This document shows positions 8,821 to 17,884 of a stretch of DNA of 49,643 nucleotides, one piece after another; position 1 is the first letter of the stretch; each line of letters opens with the position of its first letter. Source of the DNA: Comamonadaceae bacterium (GTDB lineage: Bacteria; Pseudomonadota; Gammaproteobacteria; Burkholderiales; Rhodocyclaceae); NCBI GenBank assembly GCA_029255645.1, contig JANLJE010000036.1, positions 1-49,643 on the forward strand. Reading direction: 5' to 3'. The position numbers were made by a program, and so were the translations under genes. The notes below the pieces were generated by a model that had not been told where the DNA came from, made no database searches, and was given only the letters and a program-made list of their open reading frames with translations.

Positions 8821-9813
8821 ATGTATACCATCGTCACCGGTGCGGCCGGATTTATCGGTTCCAACATCGTCAAGGCGTTGAACGAACGGGGTGTGACCCG
8901 CATCATTGCCGTCGACAACATGTCCAAGGCCAGCAAGTTTCAGAATCTGGTGGATTGCGAAATTGCCGACTACCTGGACAAGGAAGACTTCATCCAGCGC
9001 CTCCAGCACGGCCATTTCGATGGTGAGGTGGAGACCCTCTTTCATGAGGGCGCCTGCTCCGACACCATGGAGACCGACGGTCGCTACATGATGGAGAACA
9101 ACTACCGTTACTCCATGATCCTGCTCGACTGGTGCCTGGAGCAGGAGGTGCCCTTCCTCTATGCGTCTTCCGCCGCCATCTACGGGGGCAGCAGCGTGTT
9201 CAAGGAGGAGCGCCCATACGAGCTGCCCCTCAACGTCTATGGCTATTCCAAGTTCCTGTTTGACCAGATCGTGCGCCAGCGCCTGCCTGAAACCTCCTCC
9301 CAGGTGGTGGGCTTGCGCTATTTCAACGTCTATGGCCCCCGGGAAAATCACAAGGGGCGCATGGCGTCCGTGGCCTGGCACCATTTCCACCAGTTCAAGA
9401 ACGAAGGCAAGGTGAAGTTGTTCGAGGGCTCGCACGGCTATCCCGATGGCGGCCAGCAGCGGGATTTCGTCTATGTCGGCGATGTGGCCAAGGTCAATCT
9501 GTTCTTCCTGGACAACCCGGACAAGTCCGGCATCTTCAACCTGGGGACGGGCCGGGCCCAGAGTTTCAATGACGTGGCGCGAGCAGTGGTCAATAATTGC
9601 CGGATGCTGGAAGGTGAAGGGGTTCTGAGCCTGGAGGAAATCAAGGGCAGGGGCCTGCTCGAATACACGGCCTTCCCGGATGCCCTGAAGGGCAAGTACC
9701 AGGCCTTCACCCAGGCCGATCTGACGCGTCTCAGAGGCGCCGGTTATGAGGCTCCGTTTGCCACGGTGGAAGAGGGCGTGGCCCAGTACATAGCTTGGCT
9801 GTCGCGTTCATGA
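8821..9813 (+). CDS. hldD: ADP-L-glycero-D-manno-heptose 6-epimerase
   Basis: This 330-residue extended short-chain dehydrogenase converts ADP-D,D-heptose to ADP-L,D-heptose for the LPS inner core. The N-terminal [10 protein letters not shown] binds NADP and YGYSK is the catalytic Tyr/Lys pair. A strong GGAAGGA ribosome site lies just before the ATG. The stop overlaps the cysM start (ATGA), the order seen in betaproteobacteria. Confidence 0.97.
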   Translation: MYTIVTGAAGFIGSNIVKALNERGVTRIIAVDNMSKASKFQNLVDCEIADYLDKEDFIQRLQHGHFDGEVETLFHEGACSDTMETDGRYMMENNYRYSMILLDWCLEQEVPFLYASSAAIYGGSSVFKEERPYELPLNVYGYSKFLFDQIVRQRLPETSSQVVGLRYFNVYGPRENHKGRMASVAWHHFHQFKNEGKVKLFEGSHGYPDGGQQRDFVYVGDVAKVNLFFLDNPDKSGIFNLGTGRAQSFNDVARAVVNNCRMLEGEGVLSLEEIKGRGLLEYTAFPDALKGKYQAFTQADLTRLRGAGYEAPFATVEEGVAQYIAWLSRS

Positions 9814-10718
9814 AGCCCGTGTTCAAGACCCTCGACGATTTCGTCGGCAACACGCCTCTGGTACAGCTGCAGCGTCTGCCGGGCATGGAGAATGCCCGCC
9901 GCCACAACGTCATCCTCCTCAAGCTCGAGGGCAACAACCCGGCGGGTTCCGTGAAGGACCGGCCGGCCCTGTCCATGATCCGCCATGCCGAAGCCCGGGG
10001 AGACATCAAGCCCGGCGATACCCTGATCGAGGCGACTTCCGGCAATACCGGCATAGCGCTGGCCATGGTGGCGGCCCTGCGCGGCTACCGGATGATTCTG
10101 GTGATGCCGGAAAACCAGAGCGTCGAACGGCGCCAGTCCATGCGCGCCTATGGGGCCGAACTGGTGCTGACGCCCCGCGAAGGCGGCATGGAACTGGCTC
10201 GGGATGTGGCGGAAAAGATGCGGGCCGAAGGCAAGGGCATCATCCTCGACCAGTTTGCCAACCCGGACAATCCGCTCGCCCACATCGAAGGCACCGGGCC
10301 GGAAATCTGGCGCGACACGGCTGGCAGCATCACTCATTTCGTCTCCAGCATGGGGACGACCGGCACCCTCATGGGCACCTCCCGCTACCTCAAGGGCCAG
10401 AACCCGGCGATCCGGGTGATTGGCTGCCAGCCGGAAGAGGGCAGCCAGATCCCCGGCATCCGCAAGTGGCCCGAAGCCTATCTACCCAGAATCTATGACC
10501 GTCAGTGGGTGGATCAGCTCGAATCCATCGCCCAGACCGATGCGGAAGAAATGACCCGGCGCCTGGCGCGGGAAGAGGGTATTTTCGCCGGCATCTCCTC
10601 GGGCGGTGCCCTGGCCGTGGCCCTGCGCCTTGCCGACCGGCTCGAAAACGCCGTGATCGTCTCCATCGTCTGCGACCGGGGCGACCGTTATCTCTCCACT
10701 GGCGTGTTCCCCGCCTGA
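9810..10718 (+). CDS. cysM: Cysteine synthase B
   Basis: This 302-residue PLP enzyme of the fold-type II family makes cysteine from O-acetylserine with sulfide or thiosulfate. The PLP lysine is K49 in [10 protein letters not shown], and the phosphate-binding TSGNTGIA is present. [13 protein letters not shown] is characteristic of CysM rather than CysK. I start at ATG 9810, which overlaps the hldD stop. The next gene apparently starts inside its last codons. Confidence 0.95.
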   Translation: MKPVFKTLDDFVGNTPLVQLQRLPGMENARRHNVILLKLEGNNPAGSVKDRPALSMIRHAEARGDIKPGDTLIEATSGNTGIALAMVAALRGYRMILVMPENQSVERRQSMRAYGAELVLTPREGGMELARDVAEKMRAEGKGIILDQFANPDNPLAHIEGTGPEIWRDTAGSITHFVSSMGTTGTLMGTSRYLKGQNPAIRVIGCQPEEGSQIPGIRKWPEAYLPRIYDRQWVDQLESIAQTDAEEMTRRLAREEGIFAGISSGGALAVALRLADRLENAVIVSIVCDRGDRYLSTGVFPA

Positions 10719-12700
10719 AACGCCTGGCCCATGGCATCTGGTTGTGGCTGGCCGGCGGCATTCTGCTGGCCGGGGCGGCCTATGGCGAGAATCCGGAGCC
10801 GCTCGATCTGCAACTGCAACTGGCGCGGCTGGAACACCCTTTTGTCGTGATCGAGGCCCTGCAACTGCAGGTGCACGAAGGCCAGGGGGAACTGCAGATC
10901 GGAAGCCTGGCCCTGCTGGGGCAGCGCTGGAACCGGGTACGACTCCAGTGTGGCCAGCTGGATCTGACCCCGGGGCGCTGGCGCTGCCATCAGGGCCGTC
11001 TGCAACTGCCCGGGCAGGCGGCAATTGCACTGGAACTGGAGCAGCAAGGGGGCGACTGGTGGCTGCGGCTGCAACCGGGAGCAGATGAGATGTGGCGGTT
11101 CCGGTATCAGGCCAATGGCCGTACCCAGCTCAGCCTGCACAATGCCAGCCCCCGGCTGCTGACCACCTTGCTGCCGTCCTGGCGCGCCAAGGCGCTGCAG
11201 GGGCGGTTGAACGGGGAGCTGGAGGGGGATGCGCATCGATTCAAGGCACGATTGAGCCTGAGCCAGGCGGGCTATTCCAGTCCCGATGGCCGCCAGGCAG
11301 CAGAAGCCTTGCAGTTGCAATTCGAGATTCAGGGGCGGCGCCAGGCCCAGGTCTGGCAAGTGCAAGGGTCGGCCCGCTGGTCTGCCGGCCTGCTCTATCA
11401 GGAGCCCGTGTTGCTCGAGGCGGCCAACCAGCGCCTGCGCTTTGCGGGCCGGGTGGATGGACGCGGCTGGAAACTCGATGAGGCCGTGCTCGACTGGCCG
11501 CGTCTGGGCGAAATCGAGGCCCAGGGCCAGGGTAGCTGGCAGGCGCTTGAAGCTGGGCAGTTACGCCTGCCCGACCTCGATCTGCAGACCTTGGGAGAAG
11601 TCCTGCTGCGGCCCTGGCTGGAGAGCCGCGGCCTGCCGCGCATGGCCCTCTCCGGTCGGGGCGGCGCCGCCCTGAAATGGCAGGGCAGTGGCCTGCAGCA
11701 GATCAGCCTGGAGCCCCGAGGGGCGGGCCTGGTCGTCGACAGTGGGCGGCTGGCCCTGGAAGGGCTCTCCGGACGGCTGGAGTGGCAGCGGGATCAGGTC
11801 CGGGAAGGGGAGTTGCGCCTGGAACGCCTGGCGCTGGGGCGGCTGGAAACGGGGGCCTTTCGCGTGCCACTGCGGCTTCAGGGGCGCGAGCTTGCCTTGC
11901 GCCAGGCGCTTCACATTCCCCTGCTCGAGACTCAGGTGGTTGTCGACCATTTCAAGTTCACCTATCTGCCCGGACCCGGAGATTGGCAGGGCCGGCTGGG
12001 GCTTTCCGTGCAGCCCCTCGCCCTGGAGGCCCTGACCCGGGCCCTGGATCTGCCGACCATGACGGGGCGTCTCTCGGCCAATCTACCGGCCATCCACTAT
12101 GCCCGGGGTGAGGCCAGCCTGGAGGGAGACCTGGTGATTCAGGTCTTTGATGGCAACCTGAGCTGTACCGAGCTGCGCCTGATCGACCCCTTTGGCCCCA
12201 TGCCGCGCATCCTGGCGGATGTAACCGCCCGCCATCTGGACCTGGGACAGATGACCCAGACCTTCTCCTTCGGCCAGATGACGGGCTTCATCGACGCCGA
12301 CCTGCGCCAGCTGGAAATCGCCCAGTGGCGGCCGCTGGCTTTTGATGCCCGGATTGTCAGCAGTCCCGGCAGTTATCCCCGGCGCATCAGCCAGAAGGCG
12401 GTGGAGAACATCACGGCGCTGGGCGGAGGCGGGGCCATGGCGGCGGTGCAGGGCAGTTTCCTGCGCTTCTTTCAGGACTTCGGCTACCGTCGCATCGGTC
12501 TTTCCTGCCGTCTGGAAAATGGCGTCTGCCACATGGGGGGGATCGCGGGCGAGGATCGCAACGGAGGGTATGCCATTGTCGAAGGGGGCGGCATCCCGGC
12601 CCTGACCGTCATCGGGTACAATCGAAACGTCGATTGGAATGAGTTGGTCAGCCGCCTCCAGGCGGCCATCCGTTCCTCCGCACCTCCCGTCATCAAATGA
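10715..12700 (+). CDS. ydbH: YdbH-like AsmA-family intermembrane protein
   Basis: About 661 residues. The C-terminal third (MTGFIDADLRQLEI, ISQKAVENITALGGGG, and a final VIGYNRNVDW) is typical of the YdbH family; the middle is rich in beta-strand repeats, as in AsmA-like bridges. In E. coli YdbH with YnbE spans the periplasm for phospholipid transport. The start is uncertain. The open frame extends upstream inside cysM, but there is no ATG near the cysM stop. A CTG at 10715 (overlapping the cysM TGA) gives a basic N-terminus plus hydrophobic signal; a TTG near 10742 is an alternative. It is coupled by ATGA overlaps to the next two genes. Confidence 0.85.
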   Translation: MKRLAHGIWLWLAGGILLAGAAYGENPEPLDLQLQLARLEHPFVVIEALQLQVHEGQGELQIGSLALLGQRWNRVRLQCGQLDLTPGRWRCHQGRLQLPGQAAIALELEQQGGDWWLRLQPGADEMWRFRYQANGRTQLSLHNASPRLLTTLLPSWRAKALQGRLNGELEGDAHRFKARLSLSQAGYSSPDGRQAAEALQLQFEIQGRRQAQVWQVQGSARWSAGLLYQEPVLLEAANQRLRFAGRVDGRGWKLDEAVLDWPRLGEIEAQGQGSWQALEAGQLRLPDLDLQTLGEVLLRPWLESRGLPRMALSGRGGAALKWQGSGLQQISLEPRGAGLVVDSGRLALEGLSGRLEWQRDQVREGELRLERLALGRLETGAFRVPLRLQGRELALRQALHIPLLETQVVVDHFKFTYLPGPGDWQGRLGLSVQPLALEALTRALDLPTMTGRLSANLPAIHYARGEASLEGDLVIQVFDGNLSCTELRLIDPFGPMPRILADVTARHLDLGQMTQTFSFGQMTGFIDADLRQLEIAQWRPLAFDARIVSSPGSYPRRISQKAVENITALGGGGAMAAVQGSFLRFFQDFGYRRIGLSCRLENGVCHMGGIAGEDRNGGYAIVEGGGIPALTVIGYNRNVDWNELVSRLQAAIRSSAPPVIK

Positions 12701-12918
12701 GGCCCTGGATGCACAAGACCCTCGCTGTCCGGATGTTCATCCTGATACTGGCCGGCCTGTTGCCGGCCTGTGTCACCATCAACATCTATTTTCCTGCGGC
12801 GGCGGCTGAAAAGGCGGCCGACCGGATCATCGACGAAGTCTGGCAACTGCAACAATCCAGCTCTCAGGCGCTGCCTGAGCCCGGATCTTCTCATCCTCAG
12901 AACAAGGTGACTCCATGA
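12697..12918 (+). CDS. ynbE: YnbE-like outer-membrane lipoprotein
   Basis: This small protein (73 residues) has a lipoprotein signal ending LLPAC, with C25 as the lipidated residue, followed by VTINIYFPAAAAEKAADRI. Sequence similarity to enterobacterial YnbE is weak, but size, lipobox and position between ydbH and ydbL support the assignment. In E. coli YnbE multimers contact YdbH to complete the bridge. Both ends overlap neighbouring genes by 4 nt (ATGA). Confidence 0.85.
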   Translation: MRPWMHKTLAVRMFILILAGLLPACVTINIYFPAAAAEKAADRIIDEVWQLQQSSSQALPEPGSSHPQNKVTP

Positions 12919-13322
12919 AAAAATGGCTGATGCTGGGCCTGCTGGCCCTCGGCCTGGCAGCCCAGGCCCAAGGTAATCTGGAAGTGGACACGCCTGTCAT
13001 CAACAGCCTCAAATCCTCCATGCAGAGCCGCTTTGCCCAACTGGAACCCCTGTTTTCTGCCGGGGCTTTGGGCCTGACCCGGGACGGCAAGGTGGAGGTG
13101 CACGATCCAGCCGCGATTCCCCTGGCTCAGCGCCCCGTCGCCAATAATCTGGTGGGGGCGGAAAACCGTGACCGGGCGGCGCTCTACCGGGAAATCGCCC
13201 GCGCCAATCAGCATCCGGAATGGGAGGCCGATATCGCCCGGACCTTCGGTCGCCGCTGGATCGAGAAAGCCCGTCCGGGCTGGTGGGTCCAGGACGACAA
13301 TGGCCAGTGGAAGAAGAAGTGA
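12915..13322 (+). CDS. ydbL: YdbL family protein (DUF1318)
   Basis: This 135-residue protein has an N-terminal signal peptide (MKKWLMLGLLALGLAAQAQ). The conserved C-terminal region holds NRDRAALYREIA, RRWIEKARPGWW and a final DDNGQWKKK, as in YdbL. In E. coli it modulates YdbH-YnbE function. It ends the three-gene operon; its stop overlaps the GTG start of the exonuclease gene. Confidence 0.9.
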   Translation: MKKWLMLGLLALGLAAQAQGNLEVDTPVINSLKSSMQSRFAQLEPLFSAGALGLTRDGKVEVHDPAAIPLAQRPVANNLVGAENRDRAALYREIARANQHPEWEADIARTFGRRWIEKARPGWWVQDDNGQWKKK

Positions 13323-14116
13323 GTTTCCCCGTCCTCGTTTTCGATATCGAAACCATTCCGGATGTGGCCGGCCTGCGCCGGCTGCATGGCCTGGACCCGG
13401 TGCTTTCCGACGCCGAAGTGGCCGAACTGGCCTTTCAGCAAAAACGTGCCCAGTCGGGCCATGATTTTCTGCCCCTGCATTTGCAGCGGGTGGTCGCCAT
13501 TTCCTGTGTCATGCGTGCCGGGGAGAGCTTCAAGGTCTGGTCCCTGGCGGCTCCGGCCCTGTCTGAAGCCGAAATCATTCAGCGTTTCTTTGATGGCATC
13601 GAGAAATTCACCCCCAGGATCGTTTCCTGGAATGGTGGTGGCTTCGATCTGCCGGTGCTTCACTATCGCGGCCTGATCCACCGTGTCGTAGCGCCCCGCT
13701 ACTGGGATCTGGGGGATGGCGACCATGCCGACTCCCGGGATTTCAAGTGGAACAACTACATCAGCCGTTACCACACCCGGCATCTGGACCTGATGGACCT
13801 GCTGGCCATGTATCAGGCCCGGGCCAATGCCCCTCTGGACGACCTGGCCAGGTTGATGGGGTTCCCCGGCAAGCTGGGCATGGAGGGCAGCAAGGTCTGG
13901 GAGGCCTGGCAGGCCGGCCAGGCGGATGCCATACGCGACTATTGTGAAACCGATGTGGTCAATACCTACCTGGTCTATAACCGTTTCCGCCTGATGCGCG
14001 GCGAGCTGGATCGGGAAACGGCCCTGGCGGAAGAGGCTTTTGTCCGGACGGAACTGGCCCGCCTGGATCAGCCCCACTGGCGCGAATATCTCGAAAACTG
14101 GACCCGTCCGGCGTGA
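13319..14116 (+). CDS. Predicted 3'-5' exonuclease, PolB-like
   Basis: This 265-residue DEDDy-type exonuclease is related to the proofreading domain of family B polymerases (COG3298 type). FDIETIP provides D9 and E11, SWNGGGFDLP the second Asp motif, and DYCETDVVNTYLVY the last Asp with Tyr. No polymerase domain is attached. I choose GTG 13319, overlapping the ydbL stop (GTGA), because the conserved VLVFDIET lies at the N-terminus; the longer upstream frame is inside ydbL. Its role is probably DNA or RNA end trimming; the substrate is not known. Confidence 0.85.
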   Translation: MSFPVLVFDIETIPDVAGLRRLHGLDPVLSDAEVAELAFQQKRAQSGHDFLPLHLQRVVAISCVMRAGESFKVWSLAAPALSEAEIIQRFFDGIEKFTPRIVSWNGGGFDLPVLHYRGLIHRVVAPRYWDLGDGDHADSRDFKWNNYISRYHTRHLDLMDLLAMYQARANAPLDDLARLMGFPGKLGMEGSKVWEAWQAGQADAIRDYCETDVVNTYLVYNRFRLMRGELDRETALAEEAFVRTELARLDQPHWREYLENWTRPA

Positions 14117-14138
14117 GGAGTCAATTGAGGAGTCAACG

Positions 14139-14558
14139 ATGTGGCTCTGGCTGATACTGGCTGCGCTCCTGCTGTCGCTGGAAATGGTGACGGGGACTTT
14201 TGCCTTGTTATTTGCCGGTCTCGGCGCCTTGGCGGCGGCCGTGCTGGCCTATCTGGCGGCCGCTAGCCTGACGGCTCAGATTGCCATCTTCGCCCTGGCC
14301 TCGGTGGCGGGCACGGTGCTGGCCTGGCATCGCCTCAAGCATGAGCGCTCCCTGCCCATGGAGACTGAAGAGGTGGGGCAAGAGGTGCAGGTGGTGGTGC
14401 CGCCCGATGCGCTGGGGTGTTTGCGGGTTCGGTATCGGGGTAGCGAGTGGCCGGCGCGGCTGGGTCAGGATGGTTTATCGGTTCAGGAGGGCAGTTTGCT
14501 GGTGGTGTTGGCGCAGGAGGGTTCCCTGCTGGTGGTGGGGCGTCGGCTTGATTCTTGA
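14139..14558 (+). CDS. NfeD-like membrane protein, short form
   Basis: The protein (139 residues) has three hydrophobic helices (about 2-20, 22-45 and 47-66) and a C-terminal OB-fold domain (about 80-139) ending in a duplicated EGSLLVV. Short NfeD proteins partner SPFH proteins such as QmcA, as in E. coli ybbJ-qmcA, and qmcA follows here after 12 nt. A GGAG ribosome site precedes ATG 14139. Confidence 0.88.
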   Translation: MWLWLILAALLLSLEMVTGTFALLFAGLGALAAAVLAYLAAASLTAQIAIFALASVAGTVLAWHRLKHERSLPMETEEVGQEVQVVVPPDALGCLRVRYRGSEWPARLGQDGLSVQEGSLLVVLAQEGSLLVVGRRLDS

Positions 14559-14570
14559 CAGGAGTTTGCA

Positions 14571-15515
14571 ATGGGCAGCTTGTCTTTTTCCGTAGTGCTG
14601 GTGGTCGTGGCGTTGATTTTTGTATTCAGGTCGGTGCGCGTGGTGCCTCAGCAATCGGCTTTTGTGGTGGAGCGTCTGGGCCGCTATCAGGATACCCTGA
14701 CGGCGGGCCTGCATTTTCTGGTGCCCTTCCTGGACCGGGTGGCCTACCGCCATTCCCTCAAGGAAATCCCTTATGACGTGGATCCCCAGGTCTGCATCAC
14801 CCAGGACAACACCCAGGTGCAGATTGACGGCATCCTCTATTACCAGGTGACCGATCCCAGGCAGGCTTCCTATGGCACCTCCAATTTTGAACTGGCCATC
14901 GAGCAACTGGCCAAGACCACCCTGCGTTCCGAGGTTGGCAAGCGGGCCCTCGACCGGCTGCTGGAAGACCGGGATACCATCAATCGTTCGGTGGTGGCAG
15001 CGCTGGATGAGGCCGGAACCACCTGGGGCGTAAAGGTGCTGCGCTACGAAATCAAGGACATCGTGCCCCCGGATGCCGTATTGCGTTCCATGCAGCTCCA
15101 GATCACGGCTGAGCGTGAAAAGCGGGCCAAGATTGCCGAGTCGGAAGGGGAGCGGCAAAAGGAAATCAATCTGGCCGAGGGGGATAAGCAGGCGGCCGTG
15201 GCCATGTCGGAAGGGGCCATGACGGCCGCCATCAACAAGGCCAGGGGCGAGGCCGAGGCGGTGCGTCTGGTGGCGGAGGCGACGGCCGATGCCCTGCGCC
15301 TGGTCGCTGGGGCGATTGCCTCACCCGGGGGAATGGAAGCGGTGAATCTGAAAGTGGCCGAGCGTTATGTGGAGGCTTTCGGCAATCTCGCCAAGGCGGG
15401 CAACACCCTGATCGTGCCCGGCAATATGGCGGACATGTCTTCCCTGGTGGCCACGGCCCTGAAGGTGGTGCAGGTGGGCCAGCCCCTCAAGCCGGAAGGG
15501 CAGGCCAAGGCCTGA
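14571..15515 (+). CDS. qmcA: SPFH/band-7 (stomatin-like) membrane protein QmcA
   Basis: The protein has 314 residues. One N-terminal membrane helix (about 3-20) precedes an SPFH domain (VVPQQSAFVVERLGRY to about 190), then a long Ala/Glu-rich coiled coil (EREKRAKIAESEGERQ) and a short C-terminal region. SPFH proteins form large oligomeric cages or microdomains and, in E. coli, associate with FtsH/HflKC quality control. It has a strong AGGAG site and is paired with the NfeD-like gene upstream. Confidence 0.93.
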   Translation: MGSLSFSVVLVVVALIFVFRSVRVVPQQSAFVVERLGRYQDTLTAGLHFLVPFLDRVAYRHSLKEIPYDVDPQVCITQDNTQVQIDGILYYQVTDPRQASYGTSNFELAIEQLAKTTLRSEVGKRALDRLLEDRDTINRSVVAALDEAGTTWGVKVLRYEIKDIVPPDAVLRSMQLQITAEREKRAKIAESEGERQKEINLAEGDKQAAVAMSEGAMTAAINKARGEAEAVRLVAEATADALRLVAGAIASPGGMEAVNLKVAERYVEAFGNLAKAGNTLIVPGNMADMSSLVATALKVVQVGQPLKPEGQAKA

Positions 15516-15569
15516 TCAAGCCGCCAGCCTGGTTTGCATGAGGGCGGGAGCAGGCGCGGTGACTGCGGT

Positions 15570-16313
15570 TCAGTGACTGTGATGGCTCATGATCTGCTTC
15601 AAGCCGGGGATATCGAGGATGCGGATGTGCTTTTGCTGTACGGCGACCAGTCCTTCTTCCTGGAAGCGGGAGAAGGCCCGGGACACGGTTTCGAGCTTGA
15701 GCCCCAGGTAACTGCCAATCTCTTCCCGGGTCATGCGCAGGTTGAATTCGGCGTGGGAAAAGCCCCGGGCGGTGAAGCGCTGGGAGAGATTGAGCAAGAA
15801 GGCGGCCAGGCGTTCCTCGGCGCGCATGGTGCCCAGCAGCATCATCACCCCGTGGTCGCGCACGATCTCGCGGCTCATGACCTTGTGGAAATGGTGCTGC
15901 AGGGTCTCGATTTCGCGCGACAGCTGTTCGAGGCGGGAAAAGGGAATGTGGCAGACCTCGCTGTCTTCGAGCGCCACCGCATTGCAGGAATGCTGTTCGC
16001 TGCTGATGCCATCCAGACCCAGCAGTTCGCCCGCCATCTGGAAGCCGGTAACCTGGTCGCGGCCATCTTCGAGCAGGACATCGGTCTTGAAAAAGCCGGA
16101 GCGAATGGCAAAGATGGATTCGAAAGTCTGGCCGGTCCGGTACAGATGTTCCCCCCGTCTGACCCGCTTCCGGACATTGATGAGGTCGTCCAGACGGGCC
16201 ATTTCCTCTTCGGAGAGCCCGAAGGGCAGACAAAGCTCACGCAGGTTGCAGTTGGAACAGGCGGTCTTGATGACCGGAATGGACATTTCCTTGGCTACCG
16301 GACTCAGGGACAT
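15570..16313 (-). CDS. fnr: FNR-type oxygen-sensing transcription regulator
   Basis: This 247-residue CRP/FNR-family protein has cysteines C19, C22, C28 and C110, matching the pattern that binds the oxygen-labile [4Fe-4S] cluster. The C-terminal helix-turn-helix contains RMTREEIGSYLGLKLETVSRAFSRF, with the E..SR recognition residues for TTGAT half-sites. It is active as a dimer under anoxia. It is divergent from hemN, with an FNR box between them, so it may also regulate itself. Confidence 0.95.
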   Translation of the reverse strand: MSLSPVAKEMSIPVIKTACSNCNLRELCLPFGLSEEEMARLDDLINVRKRVRRGEHLYRTGQTFESIFAIRSGFFKTDVLLEDGRDQVTGFQMAGELLGLDGISSEQHSCNAVALEDSEVCHIPFSRLEQLSREIETLQHHFHKVMSREIVRDHGVMMLLGTMRAEERLAAFLLNLSQRFTARGFSHAEFNLRMTREEIGSYLGLKLETVSRAFSRFQEEGLVAVQQKHIRILDIPGLKQIMSHHSH

Positions 16314-16345
16314 CGATTTTCCTCGTCAAGCCGTTATCGGGGGGT

Positions 16346-16359
16346 TTGATCCATGTCAA
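16346..16359. promoter_or_regulatory. FNR box in the fnr-hemN intergenic region
   Basis: TTGAT-CCAT-GTCAA matches the consensus TTGAT-N4-ATCAA at 9 of 10 positions. A -10-like CATAAT lies at 16382-16387, placing a start site near 16394 and the box centre at about -41.5, the position of class II FNR-activated promoters. The box also lies 33 nt from the fnr start codon. Confidence 0.82.
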
Positions 16360-16414
16360 CCGGAAAAGGCCGGCTCGCAAACATAATCCGCTCAACTCAA
16401 GGCCCTGTGTTTCA

Positions 16415-17809
16415 ATGAATTTCTCTACTGCCAACCTGGTTTTCGACCCGCAGATCATCCGCCGCTTTGACGTGAATGGTCCACGTTACACGTCTTACCC
16501 CACTGCAGACCGTTTTGTGGAGGCTTTTGATGCCGAGGCGGCAAAGCTCTGGCTGGGCAAACGTAATATCGGCGGCATCAGCCGACCCCTGTCATTATAC
16601 TTCCACATCCCCTTCTGCAATACCATCTGCTATTACTGCGCCTGCAACAAGATCATTACCAAGGATCATGGCCGCAGTGCCAAGTATTTGAAATACATGG
16701 AAAAAGAGATAGCCCTTCAGAGCGGCTGCCTGGATGGCGAGCATGAAGTGATTCAGCTCCACTGGGGCGGCGGCACGCCCACTTTCCTGTCCCATGATGA
16801 AATGCGCCAGTTGATGGCGGCTACCCGCAAGCATTTCACGCTGGTCGACGGGGGTGAGTTCTCCATCGAGGTGGACCCGCGCAAGGTGGATGAGGCCACG
16901 GTGGCCCTCTTGGGGGAACTGGGCTTCAACCGCATGAGCGTCGGGGTGCAGGACTTCGACGAGGGGGTGCAGCAGGCCATCAACCGCCTCCAGAGCGAAG
17001 CGGAAACGGTGAACGTGATCCGCGCCGCCCGGGCCAACGGCTTCAAGTCCATCTCCGTCGACCTCATCTACGGCCTGCCCAGGCAGACGGTGATGGGCTT
17101 CAACCGCACCCTGGAGCGGGTCATCGCCATGGACCCGGACCGGCTTTCCATCTACAACTACGCCCACCTGCCCGCGCTCTTCAAGCCTCAGCGCCGCATT
17201 GCCGAGGCGGACATGCCGACCGCCGATACTCGCCTGCAGATCCTTGCCCTGGCGATCAAGAAGCTCACCGATGCCGGCTATGTCTATATCGGCATGGACC
17301 ACTTTGCCAAGCCCGATGACGAACTGGCCGTGGCCCAGCGCCAGGGGCGGCTACACCGGAACTTCCAGGGCTATTCCACCCATGCCGATTGTGACATGCT
17401 GTCCTTCGGCATTTCCTCGATCAGCAAGGTGGGGCCTACCTACTACCAGAACGTCAAGACCCTGGATGAGTATTACGACCGGCTCGACGCCCAGATCCTG
17501 CCCGTCTTCCGCGGCATCGAACTCAATGCCGATGATATCCTGCGGCGGGCCATCATCCAGGCGCTCATGTGCCATTTCGAACTGTCCATCGAATCCATCG
17601 AAAGCGCCCATCTGATCGACTTCAAGAAGTACTTTGCTGCGGAACTCGATGACTTGCAGGAAATGCAGGCGGCCGGTCTGGTGCGGGTGGATGATGAATG
17701 GATCACCGTCGAGCCGCCGGGCCGGATGCTGGTGCGGGCCATTTCCATGGTGTTCGACCGCTACCTGCGGGCGGACCGGCAGCGCACCCGCTATTCCAAG
17801 GTGATCTGA
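16415..17809 (+). CDS. hemN: Oxygen-independent coproporphyrinogen III oxidase
   Basis: The 464-residue length is typical. This radical-SAM enzyme decarboxylates coproporphyrinogen III in anaerobic heme synthesis. HIPFCNTICYYCACNK holds C68, C72 and C75 (CxxxCxxC) for the [4Fe-4S] cluster, followed by the SAM-binding WGGGTP. HemN-specific YTSYPTADRF occurs at the N-terminus. I choose ATG 16415 because the family begins just before this motif. An FNR box upstream indicates anaerobic induction. Confidence 0.96.
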   Translation: MNFSTANLVFDPQIIRRFDVNGPRYTSYPTADRFVEAFDAEAAKLWLGKRNIGGISRPLSLYFHIPFCNTICYYCACNKIITKDHGRSAKYLKYMEKEIALQSGCLDGEHEVIQLHWGGGTPTFLSHDEMRQLMAATRKHFTLVDGGEFSIEVDPRKVDEATVALLGELGFNRMSVGVQDFDEGVQQAINRLQSEAETVNVIRAARANGFKSISVDLIYGLPRQTVMGFNRTLERVIAMDPDRLSIYNYAHLPALFKPQRRIAEADMPTADTRLQILALAIKKLTDAGYVYIGMDHFAKPDDELAVAQRQGRLHRNFQGYSTHADCDMLSFGISSISKVGPTYYQNVKTLDEYYDRLDAQILPVFRGIELNADDILRRAIIQALMCHFELSIESIESAHLIDFKKYFAAELDDLQEMQAAGLVRVDDEWITVEPPGRMLVRAISMVFDRYLRADRQRTRYSKVI

Positions 17810-17831
17810 CCGGGTCTCTCCAGGCTGGACA

Positions 17832-17857
17832 GGGGTCGGGGCTCTCCGGCCCTTTTT
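17832..17857 (+). terminator. Terminator after hemN
   Basis: An imperfect GC-rich stem (gggtcgg with ccggccc) is followed by TTTTT, between hemN and the next gene on the same strand. Confidence 0.6.
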
Positions 17858-17884
17858 GCTGCGGATCAACGAGGTTCATCTTTC

